Below are positions 8,067 to 16,818 of a DNA stretch of 64,000 nucleotides, piece by piece (position 1 is the first letter of the stretch; each line of letters opens with the position of its first letter). The translations under genes and the position numbers were made by a program. This DNA is from Streptomyces griseoluteus (lineage in GTDB: Bacteria > Actinomycetota > Actinomycetes > Streptomycetales > Streptomycetaceae). The notes below the pieces were generated by a model. It had not been told where the DNA came from and did no database searches. It saw only the letters and a program-made list of their open reading frames with translations. The DNA lies in contig JOBE01000001.1 of assembly GCA_000717735.1 (NCBI GenBank), forward strand, positions 124,001-188,000. The letters are read 5' to 3'.

Positions 8067-9149
8067 TCACCCTATGGAGCGCCAGCCCTCCAGAAGGAGG
8101 CCGTCCGCCTTCGCCTTCTGACGGGTGGTGAGCAGCGTGCCGCCGCCGAGCCGGGACATCACGACGAGACGCCCGTCGAGCCCCCGGGTGAGGACGGTGT
8201 CGAGGTCGCCCTGCGCGTCCCCGGTCTCCGACCACTGGATGCCGTCGGCCTCCTGTTCGCTCGGGTAGGCGGCGAGGGCGAGCCGGCCGTCGGCGGACTG
8301 CTGGGCGAGGACCGTGCAGTCGAAGCCGTCGATGAGACAGCGGGTGGCGGCGAGCCGTCCGGTGCCGACCGCCTCGCCGAGGGCCGTCGGCTCCAGGTCG
8401 CGGCCCTGCGACCAGGCGCGGACCTGTCCCGCCTTGTCGACGTAGAACAGGGTCACGTGCCCGGAGGGGCCGGTGACCGCCGCGAGGGTGCCGAAGGTGA
8501 CCTCGGCGGGCAGGACGTCCTTGCGGACCGGGCGCCCACCAGCCTCCTCCTGGACGTAGCGCAGGAGGCCCTTGTCGGTCGCCGTGAGGAGTTCGACACG
8601 CCCCTCGCCGTTGCAGACGGCGACCGGGGAGGGGTCGGTGCCCCAGCCGTGCAGGTCCCACCAGGGGTGCCAGCCGCCGGCGTCCTTCTGCGCCCGTACG
8701 CTCAGTCCGCCGCCGCCGTTGCGCATGAAGACGTACGCGCGGCCCTGGGCGTCCACCGTGACGGCGGGGTTGCCGGTCCAGGGCCCCTTGCCGTTGGAGT
8801 GCCCGATCGGCCGCCAGGCGACGGCCGGGCGGCCCGTCTGGAACTGGACGCTGTGGACCAGCTCGACGTGTCCCTCTCCGCCCTTCGTCGGCCGCAGGCC
8901 GACGAGGTGGACGTACCGGTCGGCGCCCTGGCCGACCGCGAGGAAGGGCGTCAGACCGTCGCCGCCGAGCGACACGGGCCCGCTCCAGCGTCCGTCGGGC
9001 TCCTCGGTCCAGCGCACCACCTCTCCGTCCCTGGGGAGGTAGGCGCTGAACCGGCCCTCCATCCCTCTGGTCAGCCAGCCGCCCTGGAGCACGGGGGCGG
9101 TGGTGGAGCCGGGAGAACGGTCAGTGGGGGCCTGGGATCGATTCGCCAT
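8067..9149 (-). CDS. Hypothetical protein with beta-propeller-like repeats
   Basis: A protein of about 360 residues that I cannot assign to a pathway. It is rich in Trp, Gly and Asp and shows repeated blade-like units of about 50 residues, each with a strand pattern such as GRAYVFMRNGGGG, GRVELLTATDKG, GHVTLFYVDKAGQVRAW and GRLALAAYP. These recall tachylectin/PLL-type propellers that bind sugars, but this is pattern recognition only. No signal peptide is evident. ATG at 9149 was preferred; GTG at 9164 is an alternative and neither has a strong ribosome-binding site. Confidence 0.72.
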   Translation of the reverse strand: MANRSQAPTDRSPGSTTAPVLQGGWLTRGMEGRFSAYLPRDGEVVRWTEEPDGRWSGPVSLGGDGLTPFLAVGQGADRYVHLVGLRPTKGGEGHVELVHSVQFQTGRPAVAWRPIGHSNGKGPWTGNPAVTVDAQGRAYVFMRNGGGGLSVRAQKDAGGWHPWWDLHGWGTDPSPVAVCNGEGRVELLTATDKGLLRYVQEEAGGRPVRKDVLPAEVTFGTLAAVTGPSGHVTLFYVDKAGQVRAWSQGRDLEPTALGEAVGTGRLAATRCLIDGFDCTVLAQQSADGRLALAAYPSEQEADGIQWSETGDAQGDLDTVLTRGLDGRLVVMSRLGGGTLLTTRQKAKADGLLLEGWRSIG

Positions 9150-9248
9150 GGGGGGATCCAGCACTCCGGTCGTCGGAAGGAGTTCGGGTACGAACCGACT
9201 GTAGTCGCCCTGCCCGAGGGCCCTTTCCGCGGCTGCGGGATCGTCCGC

Positions 9249-10763
9249 TCAGTAGCGGGCGTCCTGGCCCTCCCGCCCGAGCCGGCTGTGACCGCGCCCG
9301 TACAGGAAGTACACGACGACGCCGATCGCCATCCACACGGCGAACCGGAACCAGGTCTCGCCGGGCAGGTTCAGCATCAGCCAGAACGAGGCGGCGATGG
9401 AGAGGATCGGCAGCACCGGCACCCAGGGGGTGCGGAAGGCGCGCGGCAGGTCGGGGCGGGTCCTGCGGAGCACCATGACGCCGACGGCGACCACGACGAA
9501 GGCGAAGAGGGTGCCGATGTTCACCAGGGTCGCGAGCTCGTTGATGCTGGTGAAGCCGGCGACGATGGCGATGACCACACCGAGCAGGATGGTGGGCCGG
9601 TACGGGGTCTTGAAGCGCGGGTGGGTGATGGAGAAGAAGCGCGGCAGCAGGCCGTCGCGGCTCATCGCGAAGAACACCCGGGTCTGCCCGAGGAGCAGGA
9701 TGAGACAGACCGTGGTGAGGCCGACGGCGGCGCCGAAGCTGATGACGCCCGCGTAGAAGGGATGGCCGGCGGCTTTGAAGGCGTCGGCGAGCGGGGCGCT
9801 CACGGACAGCTCGCTGTAGTGCTGCATGCCGGTGACGACCAGCGCGACGGCCACGTAGAGCACGGTGCAGATGAGGAGCGAGCCCAGGATGCCGCGGGGC
9901 ATGTCCCGCTGCGGCAGCTTGGTCTCCTCGGCCGCGGTGGCGACCACGTCGAAGCCGATGAAGGCGAAGAAGACGACCGAGGCGGCGGTGAAGATGCCCA
10001 TGACGCCGAAGTTGGTCGGCTCGTAGCCGAAGATCGTCTGGACCAGCGGGGAGTCCCAACTGGAGCCACCGCCCTCGGGGGTCACGGCGGGCGGGATGAA
10101 GGGCTTGTAGTTGTCGCCGACGATGAAGAAGAGGCCCGCGACGATCACGATCATGACCACGGTCACCTTGATGGCCACGACGACCGCGGTGATCCGGGCG
10201 GAGAGCTTCATGCCGAGGACGAGGACGACGGTCAGCACCAGGACGAGGAGGAAGGCCAGGACGTCGAACGTGCCGCCCGGCGCGTCCGGGCCTTGCAGCG
10301 CCGCGGGCAGATGCCAGTCGACGTTGTCCATCAGCGAGCGGACGTAGCCGGACCAGCCGACCGCCACCACCGCCGTACCGAGGGCGAACTCCAGGACGAG
10401 GTCCCAGCCGATGATCCAGGCCGGCAGCTCGCCGATCGAGGCGTACGCGAAGGTGTACGCCGATCCCGCCACCGGCACCGTCGAGGCGAACTCGGCGTAG
10501 CACAGGGCGGCGAGGGCGCAGACGATGCCCGCCGCGACGAACGCGAGGGCGGTGGCCGGTCCCGCGTTCTCCTTGGCGACCTTGCCCGTCAGGACGAAGA
10601 TGCCGGTGCCGATGATGACGCCGACGCCGAAGACCGTCAGATCCCAGGCGGACAGGGATTTCCGGAGCGCGTGCTCCGGTTCCTCCGTGTCGCGGATCGA
10701 CTGCTCGACCGTTTTGGTGCGGAACAAACCGGAGTTCGCCCGCGGCTGCTGGTCCGTGCTCAC
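9249..10763 (-). CDS. APC-family amino-acid permease
   Basis: A 504-residue integral membrane protein with about 12-14 hydrophobic helices. The first helix carries the APC signature FGVGVIIGTGIFVLTG, and AYAS/YAEFASTVPVAGSAY follows in helix 3. The cytoplasmic N-terminus (SIRDTEEPEHALRKSL) is typical of the cationic amino-acid transporter (CAT) group, so import of basic or neutral amino acids is likely; the substrate cannot be read from sequence. The GTG start at 10763 has GGGAGG nine bases upstream. It is transcribed separately from dxs, whose terminator lies between the two genes. Confidence 0.92.
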   Translation of the reverse strand: MSTDQQPRANSGLFRTKTVEQSIRDTEEPEHALRKSLSAWDLTVFGVGVIIGTGIFVLTGKVAKENAGPATALAFVAAGIVCALAALCYAEFASTVPVAGSAYTFAYASIGELPAWIIGWDLVLEFALGTAVVAVGWSGYVRSLMDNVDWHLPAALQGPDAPGGTFDVLAFLLVLVLTVVLVLGMKLSARITAVVVAIKVTVVMIVIVAGLFFIVGDNYKPFIPPAVTPEGGGSSWDSPLVQTIFGYEPTNFGVMGIFTAASVVFFAFIGFDVVATAAEETKLPQRDMPRGILGSLLICTVLYVAVALVVTGMQHYSELSVSAPLADAFKAAGHPFYAGVISFGAAVGLTTVCLILLLGQTRVFFAMSRDGLLPRFFSITHPRFKTPYRPTILLGVVIAIVAGFTSINELATLVNIGTLFAFVVVAVGVMVLRRTRPDLPRAFRTPWVPVLPILSIAASFWLMLNLPGETWFRFAVWMAIGVVVYFLYGRGHSRLGREGQDARY

Positions 10764-10819
10764 CGTCGTAACCTCCCTGGCATAGGGCTGCCCGCCCTGT
10801 CGACAGGATGCACGCGAAA

Positions 10820-10857
10820 GGGCCGGTCGGCACTCCGAAGAGTGAGCCGACCGGCCC
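10820..10857 (-). terminator. Terminator after dxs
   Basis: A 12-bp stem (10820-10831 with 10846-10857) containing an inner 4-bp stem (ACTC/GAGT), 28 bp beyond the dxs stop on the minus strand. Confidence 0.8.
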
Positions 10858-10885
10858 AAGGGTGACGCGGGGTGACGGTGAATCG

Positions 10886-12805
10886 TCAGTCGCGGGCGGG
10901 CTCCACGGCTTGCGCGCTGCTCTCGAACCTGCCGTCGAGGCGTGAGACCAGACCGGTGACCTGGCGGGCGATGTCCGGGGCGGTCAGCCCGATCTCGGCC
11001 ATGACCTCGGCGCGCGAGGCGTGGTCGAGGAAGCGCGGCGGGATGCCGAAGTCACGCAGCGGCACGTCGACGCCGGCGTCGCGCAGCGCCTGGGCGACGG
11101 CCGAGCCGACACCGCCGACGCGGCTGTTGTCCTCGACGGTGACGACGACCCGGTGGCGCTCGGCGAGCGGGGCGAGGGCCTCGTCGACGGGCTTGACCCA
11201 GCGGGGGTCGACGACGGTGGTGGAGATGCCGTGGTTGTCGAGGAGGTTCGCGATCTCCAGGCACATGGGCGCGAGGGCGCCCACGGAGACCAGGAGGACG
11301 TCCGGCCGGTCGGAGCCGGGCTCGCGGAGCACGTCCATACCGCCGACCCTGCGCAGGGCGGGGACGGCCGGGCCGACCGCGCCCTTGGAGAAGCGGACCA
11401 CGGTCGGGGCGTCGGTGACCTCGACGGCCTCGCGCAGCTGGGCGCGGACCTGGTCGGCGTCGCGCGGCGCGGCGAGCCGCAGACCGGGGACGACCTGGAG
11501 GATCGACATGTCCCACATGCCGTTGTGGGAGGCGCCGTCGGTGCCGGTGACGCCGGCCCGGTCCAGGACGAAGGTGACTCCGCACTTGTGCAGGGCCACG
11601 TCCATGAGGACCTGGTCGAAGGCGCGGTTGAGGAAGGTCGCGTAGACGGCGAAGACGGGGTGCACTCCGCCGGTGGCGAGGCCGGCGGCCGACACGGCGG
11701 CGTGCTGCTCGGCGATGCCGACGTCGTACACCCGCTCGGGGAAGGCCTTGGCGAACTTGTCGAGGCCGACGGGCTGGAGCATGGCCGCGGTGATCGCGAC
11801 GATGTCGTCGCGCTCCTTGCCGAGCTTCACCATCTCCTCGCCGAAGACCGAGGTCCAGTCGGCGCCGGAGGAGGCGATGGGCAGGCCGGTGTCGGGGTGG
11901 ATCTTGCCGACGGCGTGGAAGCGGTCGGCCTCGTCCTGGAGGGCGGGCTGGTAGCCGCGGCCCTTCTCGGTGAGGCAGTGGACGATCACGGGGCCGCCGA
12001 AGCGCTTGGCGCGCGTCAGGGCGGACTCCAGGGCCTCGATGTCGTGGCCGTCGATGGGGCCGACGTACTTGAGGCCGAGGTCCTCGAACATGCCCTGCGG
12101 GGCGATGAAGTCCTTGAGGCCCTTCTTGGCGCCGTGCAGGGTCTCGTAGAGCGGCTTCCCGACGACGGGGGTGCGCTCCAGGATGTCCTTGCCGCGGGCG
12201 AGGAAGCGCTCGTAGCCGTCGGTGGTGCGCAGGGTCGCCAGGTGGTTGGCGAGGCCGCCGATGGTGGGCGCGTAGGAGCGCTCGTTGTCGTTGACGACGA
12301 TGACGAGCGGGCGGTCCTTGGCGGCGGCGATGTTGTTCAGCGCCTCCCAGGCCATGCCGCCGGTGAGCGCCCCGTCGCCGATGACGGCGACGACGTGGTC
12401 GTCCTTCTTCAGGACCTCGTTGGCCTTGGCGAGGCCGTCGGCCCAGCCGAGGACCGTGGAGGCGTGCGAGTTCTCGATGACGTCGTGCTCGGACTCGGCC
12501 TGCGAGGGGTAGCCGGAGAGGCCGCCCTTCATCTTGAGCTTCGAGAAGTCCTGGCGTCCGGTGAGGAGCTTGTGGACGTAGCTCTGGTGGCCGGTGTCCC
12601 AGAGGACCTTGTCCTTCGGGGAGTCGAACACCCGGTGCAGGGCGATGGTCAGCTCGACCACGCCGAGGTTGGGCCCGAGGTGCCCGCCGGTCTTGGAGAC
12701 GGCGTCCACGAGGAACGTCCTGATCTCGTCGGCCAGCTGGTCCAGCTGTTCCGGGGAGAGCCGGTCCAGATCTCGCGGTCCCCTGATACGGGTCAGCAGA
12801 GCCAC
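10886..12805 (-). CDS. dxs: 1-deoxy-D-xylulose-5-phosphate synthase
   Basis: A 639-residue thiamine-diphosphate enzyme of the usual family length. It condenses pyruvate and glyceraldehyde 3-phosphate in the first step of the MEP isoprenoid pathway. The diphosphate/Mg site GDGALTGG is at residues 143-150 with the matching NDN downstream ([10 protein letters not shown]). The cofactor-activating glutamate lies in DVGIAEQHA near residue 371, and LSGYP and DGASHNG are typical. GTG at 12805 is preceded by AAGGAGG. It stands alone between two terminators, so it is a single-gene unit. Confidence 0.97.
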   Translation of the reverse strand: MALLTRIRGPRDLDRLSPEQLDQLADEIRTFLVDAVSKTGGHLGPNLGVVELTIALHRVFDSPKDKVLWDTGHQSYVHKLLTGRQDFSKLKMKGGLSGYPSQAESEHDVIENSHASTVLGWADGLAKANEVLKKDDHVVAVIGDGALTGGMAWEALNNIAAAKDRPLVIVVNDNERSYAPTIGGLANHLATLRTTDGYERFLARGKDILERTPVVGKPLYETLHGAKKGLKDFIAPQGMFEDLGLKYVGPIDGHDIEALESALTRAKRFGGPVIVHCLTEKGRGYQPALQDEADRFHAVGKIHPDTGLPIASSGADWTSVFGEEMVKLGKERDDIVAITAAMLQPVGLDKFAKAFPERVYDVGIAEQHAAVSAAGLATGGVHPVFAVYATFLNRAFDQVLMDVALHKCGVTFVLDRAGVTGTDGASHNGMWDMSILQVVPGLRLAAPRDADQVRAQLREAVEVTDAPTVVRFSKGAVGPAVPALRRVGGMDVLREPGSDRPDVLLVSVGALAPMCLEIANLLDNHGISTTVVDPRWVKPVDEALAPLAERHRVVVTVEDNSRVGGVGSAVAQALRDAGVDVPLRDFGIPPRFLDHASRAEVMAEIGLTAPDIARQVTGLVSRLDGRFESSAQAVEPARD

Positions 12806-12974
12806 CCGTTCCTCCTTGCGTTTGAGCTGGTCGAGCTTGCCGATTTGTCGAGTCTAATGTTCCGTCTTGGATCGTGGGCATCGGGCCGGTGGATGAGGCG
12901 TCACCCGCACGGCCCACACCCCGCTGATCTGTACGGCTCTGTACGGCCCGGACACTGCTCCGGACGCAGCAGTG

Positions 12975-13000
12975 CCCGGCGCCGGTTTCACGGCGCCGGG
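12975..13000 (-). terminator. Hairpin terminator downstream of the xyl transporter
   Basis: A 10-bp GC stem (12975-12984 with 12991-13000) with a 6-nt loop. It lies between the 3' end of the xylGH unit and the dxs promoter, beyond the inverted-repeat element at 13036-13230. Confidence 0.7.
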
Positions 13001-13035
13001 CGGTGTGGCGGGCGTTACGCGCGCGGGACGGGGTC

Positions 13036-13230
13036 CCTGGGGCCTCTCGTTTGGATCATGCCGGGCTCGCGGGCCCTGGCACCGCACCTCGCCGCGTTGT
13101 CGTCGGTCGCCATGGCGCCGCCATGGCGCCCTCCTCCGCCTCGCGAGGCGTCCCCCAGGCCCTGCGGGCCTGGGGAGACCCCATGCACCAGACCCCGCTC
13201 CCTGATCCGGCCTGATCCAAACGAAAGACC
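13036..13230. repeat. Miniature inverted-repeat element, complete copy
   Basis: A non-coding element of about 195 bp. Its two ends are inverted copies of one another: TCGTTTGGATCATGCCGG at the left, and the complement of TCGTTTGGATCAGGCCGG at the right (17 of 18 match). Inside are a hairpin (CCCAGGCCC-TGC-GGGCCTGGG) and the block ATGGCGCCGCCATGGCGCC. Bases 13130-13229 recur at the right edge of the window in inverted orientation with four differences per 100 bases. The element begins directly at the TAG stop codon of xylH (13231-13233). It has no gene, so it would need a transposase in trans; the family is unknown to me. Confidence 0.75.
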
Positions 13231-14532
13231 CTAGGCGCGTCCGGCTGTCTTCTGCGTCTTGCGGGAGACCGAGTCGATGATCACCGCGATGAGCAGCACG
13301 GCTCCGGTGATCATGTACTGGATGGCGTTCGAGGACAGGTTCATCTGGTTCAGGCCCTGGACGATCGACTGGATGACCAGGATGCCGAGGAGCGCCGACC
13401 AGACCTTGCCGCGGCCGCCGAACAGGGACGTACCGCCGATGACCGCTGCCGCGATGCACATCATGAGCTGGTTGCCGCCACCGAGGGAGCGGTCGGCGCC
13501 GCCGGTCGCGGAGGCGAGGAACAGGCCGCCGATCGCGCCCATGGTGCCGGAGATCATGAACACCGAGATCCGGATCCACGAGACGTTGATGCCCGCGCGG
13601 CGGGCGGCCTCGATGCCGCCGCCGACCGCGAAGACCTGACGGCCGTAGGTGGTGCGGCGCAGCACGAAGTCGGTGACGAGCAGGATCACCAGGAAGATCA
13701 CCAGGGAGAGGGGCAGGCCCTGCTCCTGGTTGAAGCCGTACGCGGCGACGAGGACCAGGACCGCCAGGACCGCGGTGCGCAGGATGATCTCGCTCTGCGG
13801 GCGGTGCGGCAGCTCGGCGGCCTTGCGGCGGCGGGCGTCGCGCAGCTGGGCGAGGTAGAAGGCGGCGACGACGGCCACGGCCAGGCCGTAGGCGGCGGCG
13901 ACGTCGGAGAAGTAGTACTTGGTGAGGTCGCCGACGAAGCTGCCGATCGGGGTGGGGATGGTGGACCGCTCGCCCATCACCCAGGTCTGCAGACCGGCCC
14001 AGCCGAGGAAGCCGGCGAGGGTGACGACGAAGGCGGGCACGCCGATCTTGGCGAACACCAGGCCGTGGAAGGCGCCGAGCAGGGTGCCGGACAGGATGCC
14101 GAGGAGGATGGCGAGGGAGTCCGGCATGTCGGTGGCGAGGACGCCCCAGACCGAGCCGCCCAGACCCGCCACGGAGCCGACGGCGAGGTCGATCTCGCCG
14201 AGCAGCAGCACGAAGACGATGCCGACGGCCATGATGCCGGGGCCGACCGCGTACAGCGTGATCTGGTCGAGGTTGTACGAGGTGATGAAGTTGCCGGTGA
14301 GGGCCTGGAAGACGATGCCGATGACGACGAGGCCGACGACGACGGGCAGCGAGCCGATCTCACCGGAGCGGATCTTGCGCTTGAACTCGTCGACGTAGCC
14401 CTTGAAGCCCTGCTCGCGCACGAGGAGGCGGGGGTCGACGGCGGGGATCGCGGCGGCGGCCGGCGCCTCCTCGCTCGTCCGCGGGTCGGGCACGGCGGCC
14501 TGGTCGCTCGCGGTGGAAGGGGTGTTGCTCAC
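13231..14532 (-). CDS. xylH: Sugar ABC transporter permease, xylose type
   Basis: A 433-residue membrane protein. A 60-residue Ala/Pro-rich cytoplasmic N-terminus is followed by about ten helices and conserved RbsC/XylH segments (VGSVAGLGGSVWGVLA, FVVTLAGFLGWAGLQTW, AVGGGIEAARRAGINV, VIGGTSLFGGRGKVWSALLG). It forms the channel for the sugar delivered by XylF. The GTG start overlaps the ATPase stop (GTGA), so the two are coupled. Its TAG stop abuts a miniature repeat element. Xylose is inferred from the neighbouring ROK regulator and from synteny with S. coelicolor xylFGH; a related pentose is possible. Confidence 0.88.
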   Translation of the reverse strand: MSNTPSTASDQAAVPDPRTSEEAPAAAAIPAVDPRLLVREQGFKGYVDEFKRKIRSGEIGSLPVVVGLVVIGIVFQALTGNFITSYNLDQITLYAVGPGIMAVGIVFVLLLGEIDLAVGSVAGLGGSVWGVLATDMPDSLAILLGILSGTLLGAFHGLVFAKIGVPAFVVTLAGFLGWAGLQTWVMGERSTIPTPIGSFVGDLTKYYFSDVAAAYGLAVAVVAAFYLAQLRDARRRKAAELPHRPQSEIILRTAVLAVLVLVAAYGFNQEQGLPLSLVIFLVILLVTDFVLRRTTYGRQVFAVGGGIEAARRAGINVSWIRISVFMISGTMGAIGGLFLASATGGADRSLGGGNQLMMCIAAAVIGGTSLFGGRGKVWSALLGILVIQSIVQGLNQMNLSSNAIQYMITGAVLLIAVIIDSVSRKTQKTAGRA

Positions 14533-15308
14533 TTCGCTACCTCCGCGTTGCGGGCCTGGCGGCGGGTCACGGCGTTGTCCGTGGCACCGGTGATCGCGGC
14601 GATGATCTCTTCGTGCGTGGTGGTGGCGACCGGGAAGGTGCCGTTGTTGCGGCCGAGGCGCAGCACCGCGACGGTGTCGGCGACGGCCTTCACATCGGCC
14701 ATGTTGTGGCTGATGAGGATGACGCCGAGGCCCTGCTCGCGCAGCCGCTCGACCAGGTCGAGGACCTGTGCGGTCTGCTCGACGCCGAGGGCGGCGGTGG
14801 GCTCGTCCAGGATCACGATCTTGGGGTTGCCGACCAGGGCGCGCGCGATGGCGACGACCTGCCGCTGGCCGCCGGAGAGGGCGGCGACGGGGATGCGGAC
14901 GCTGGGGATGCGGATGGAGAGCGTGGAGAGGAGGTCCTTGGCCCGCTTCTCCATGGCGACCTCGTCGAGGACGCTGCCCTTCTTGATCTCGCGGCCGAGG
15001 AACAGGTTGGCGACGACGTCGAGGTTGTCGCAGAGCGCGAGGTCCTGGTAGACGGTCGCGACACCGAGGCTCTGGGAGTCCTGCGGGCGGTTGATCTCGA
15101 CCCGCTCGCCCTCCCACTCGATGGCGCCCTCGTCGATGGGGTGCACACCGGCGATCGTCTTGACGAGCGTGGACTTGCCCGCTCCGTTGTCGCCGACGAG
15201 CGCGACGACCTCTCCTGCGTGGACTTCGAGATCGACACCGGAGAGGACCTGAACCGCTCCGAACCGCTTGAAGATCCCGCGCAACGCCAGCACGGGCGTC
15301 TGGGACAC
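14529..15308 (-). CDS. xylG: Sugar ABC transporter ATP-binding protein, xylose type
   Basis: A 259-residue single-domain ABC ATPase. The Walker A motif GDNGAGKST is at residues 39-47, the signature is ALSGGQRQ, the Walker B is KIVILDEPTAAL and the switch histidine lies in LISHNMAD. XylG/RbsA proteins of Proteobacteria are tandem duplications of about 500 residues. This one has a single cassette, so it probably works as a homodimer, as in other actinobacterial carbohydrate importers. GTG at 15308 has AAGGAG nine bases before it; a TTG just upstream is less well placed. Confidence 0.9.
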   Translation of the reverse strand: MSQTPVLALRGIFKRFGAVQVLSGVDLEVHAGEVVALVGDNGAGKSTLVKTIAGVHPIDEGAIEWEGERVEINRPQDSQSLGVATVYQDLALCDNLDVVANLFLGREIKKGSVLDEVAMEKRAKDLLSTLSIRIPSVRIPVAALSGGQRQVVAIARALVGNPKIVILDEPTAALGVEQTAQVLDLVERLREQGLGVILISHNMADVKAVADTVAVLRLGRNNGTFPVATTTHEEIIAAITGATDNAVTRRQARNAEVAK

Positions 15309-15391
15309 GTGAACCAACTCCTTCGCCGCCCGCGGGCGGCGGCATGTCGCGCCGCCGGTGCAGCGCCAAAGTTCGAGGGGGGGGTGAGCTC

Positions 15392-15440
15392 GTCCGGCCC
15401 CCGGACCGACAGCGGGGTCTGGGTCGGCCGGGGGCCGGAC
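15392..15440. other. Long hairpin in the xylF-xylG spacer
   Basis: A 12-bp stem (15392-15403 with 15429-15440) with a partly pairing loop, in the 323-bp gene-less stretch 15309-15631. Together with the hairpin just after xylF it could stabilise the xylF message or damp transcription into xylGH. Nothing else was seen in this spacer. Confidence 0.45.
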
Positions 15441-15593
15441 GGGCTGGAAGGGGACGGATCCCGGTCGTCGTACGCCGACCGTTGTTACCGGGGGTCTTCA
15501 CCCTCTGTACGCGGGCCGTGGCGGCGGCCCTGCGGCGGCCCCGTCCGAGGGGGCTGCCCGTCCGCGTACGCGGTCGGCGGCGGGATCCGTGGT

Positions 15594-15616
15594 CCGGGCC
15601 CCCTCAGGGGGCCCGG
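15594..15616 (-). terminator. Terminator or attenuator after xylF
   Basis: A 10-bp GC stem (15594-15603 with 15607-15616) and a 3-nt loop, 16 bp past the xylF stop. It would let the binding protein be made in excess over the membrane components, a common arrangement. Confidence 0.65.
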
Positions 15617-15631
15617 CGGGGTGGGTCGGGG

Positions 15632-16696
15632 TTACTTGACGCCCAGCTCGGTGCACTTGGCGGCGAGGTCCGCGGTGCAGAGGTCGGCGGCCTTGTAGAT
15701 GCCGTCCTTGATGACCGTGGTCTGGATGTTGGTCTTGTCGACCACGACCGGGGCGAAGAGCGTCGACGGCACGCCGTCGGTGTTGCCCTGGGCGCCGAGC
15801 TCCTTGCCCTGGAGCAGGTTCACCGCGAACTTGGCGGCCTCGGGGGCCAGCTGGAGCGGGGACTTGTAGATGGTGAAGGTCTGCGTACCGGCGATGATCC
15901 GCTGGATGCCCGCGACCTCCGCGTCCTGGCCACCGACCGGGATGCCCTTGATGCCGGCGTTCTCGAGGGAGGTGATGACGCCGCCGGCCATGCCGTCGTT
16001 GGCGGAGTAGACCGCGCCGATCTTGTCCTTGCCGACCGAGGAGATCGCGGCGGACATCTTCTCGCCGGCGATCTTCGGGTCCCACTCGCCGGAGGCCTCG
16101 TAGGCGATCTTGCCGACCTTGCCGTCGAGGGCGGTGTGGGCACCCTTCTTGAAGAGACCGGCGTTCGGGTCCTTCTCGTCGCCGTTGATCATCACGACGT
16201 TGGCGGTGGCGGCCTTGTCGCCGAGGGCGGCGAGGAGCGCCTGGCCCTGGAGCTCGCCGACCTTGTTGTTGTCGTGGCTGACGTAGGCGTCGGCACCCTT
16301 GACGGCACGGTCGTACGCGACGACCTTGACGCCCTTGGCCTTGGCCTCGCCGACCCAGCCCTCGGCCTTGGTGGCGTCGACCGGGTCGAGCGCGATGACC
16401 TTGACGCCGTCGGCGATCAGCTGGTCGAACTGCTGCTTCTGCTTGACGACGTCGGAGACCGCGTTGTTGTAGACGACCTCGCAGTCGCCGCAGGCGGCCT
16501 TGACGGCCTTCTCGAACTGGGGCTTGTCCAGGGCCTCGTAGCGCGAGGTCTTGTTCTCCGGAAGGAGCAGACCGATCTTGGTCGAGCTGCCCTTGTCTGC
16601 GCTGTCGTCGCCGCCGGCCTGGCCGCAGGCGGCGAGCGAGAGGGCCATCGAGACCGCGGCCGTGGCTATGACGGCACGACGCGTCACTGCGTTCAT
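15632..16696 (-). CDS. xylF: Xylose-type sugar-binding lipoprotein
   Basis: A 354-residue periplasmic-binding-protein-like lipoprotein. A basic N-terminus (MNAVTRR) and hydrophobic segment lead to the lipobox LAAC, with the lipidated Cys24. The mature part has the class-I sugar-binding fold: KIGLLLPENKTSRYE at the start, YNNAVSDVVKQKQQFDQL, ALDPVDA, YDRAV, then VYSANDGMAGGV and VGGQDAEVAGIQRI. It should capture xylose outside the membrane for XylGH. ATG at 16696 has GGGAGG eight to nine bases upstream. A hairpin between it and xylG may attenuate the operon. Confidence 0.9.
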   Translation of the reverse strand: MNAVTRRAVIATAAVSMALSLAACGQAGGDDSADKGSSTKIGLLLPENKTSRYEALDKPQFEKAVKAACGDCEVVYNNAVSDVVKQKQQFDQLIADGVKVIALDPVDATKAEGWVGEAKAKGVKVVAYDRAVKGADAYVSHDNNKVGELQGQALLAALGDKAATANVVMINGDEKDPNAGLFKKGAHTALDGKVGKIAYEASGEWDPKIAGEKMSAAISSVGKDKIGAVYSANDGMAGGVITSLENAGIKGIPVGGQDAEVAGIQRIIAGTQTFTIYKSPLQLAPEAAKFAVNLLQGKELGAQGNTDGVPSTLFAPVVVDKTNIQTTVIKDGIYKAADLCTADLAAKCTELGVK

Positions 16697-16774
16697 GTGG
16701 GGTTGCCTCCCTGACGAGGCCGCGACGTTGCGGCCGAGGTTGCACGAAGTCAACTCGGCCGAAACGTTGACGTC

Positions 16775-16789
16775 AAGAAGTAAATTCTT
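16775..16789. promoter_or_regulatory. Candidate operator upstream of xylF
   Basis: An AT-rich inverted repeat AAGAA-GTAAA-TTCTT in the 122-bp gap between xylF and the ROK gene, a position that suits repression of xylF by the neighbouring ROK protein. The AT-richness against a GC-rich background makes a regulatory role plausible, but the binding protein is inferred from position. Confidence 0.35.
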
Positions 16790-16818
16790 AACGAGATGAC
16801 AACGGTGGTGTTCGTTAT

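Noticed and set aside
8053..8661. Arg/Pro-rich open frames opposite and within the beta-propeller gene
   Set aside because: Shadow frames of high-GC coding DNA without ribosome-binding sites or recognisable sequence.
13151..13175. CRISPR-like or tRNA-like structure in the repeat element
   Set aside because: A single hairpin with no repeated spacers and no cloverleaf; it is part of the miniature element.
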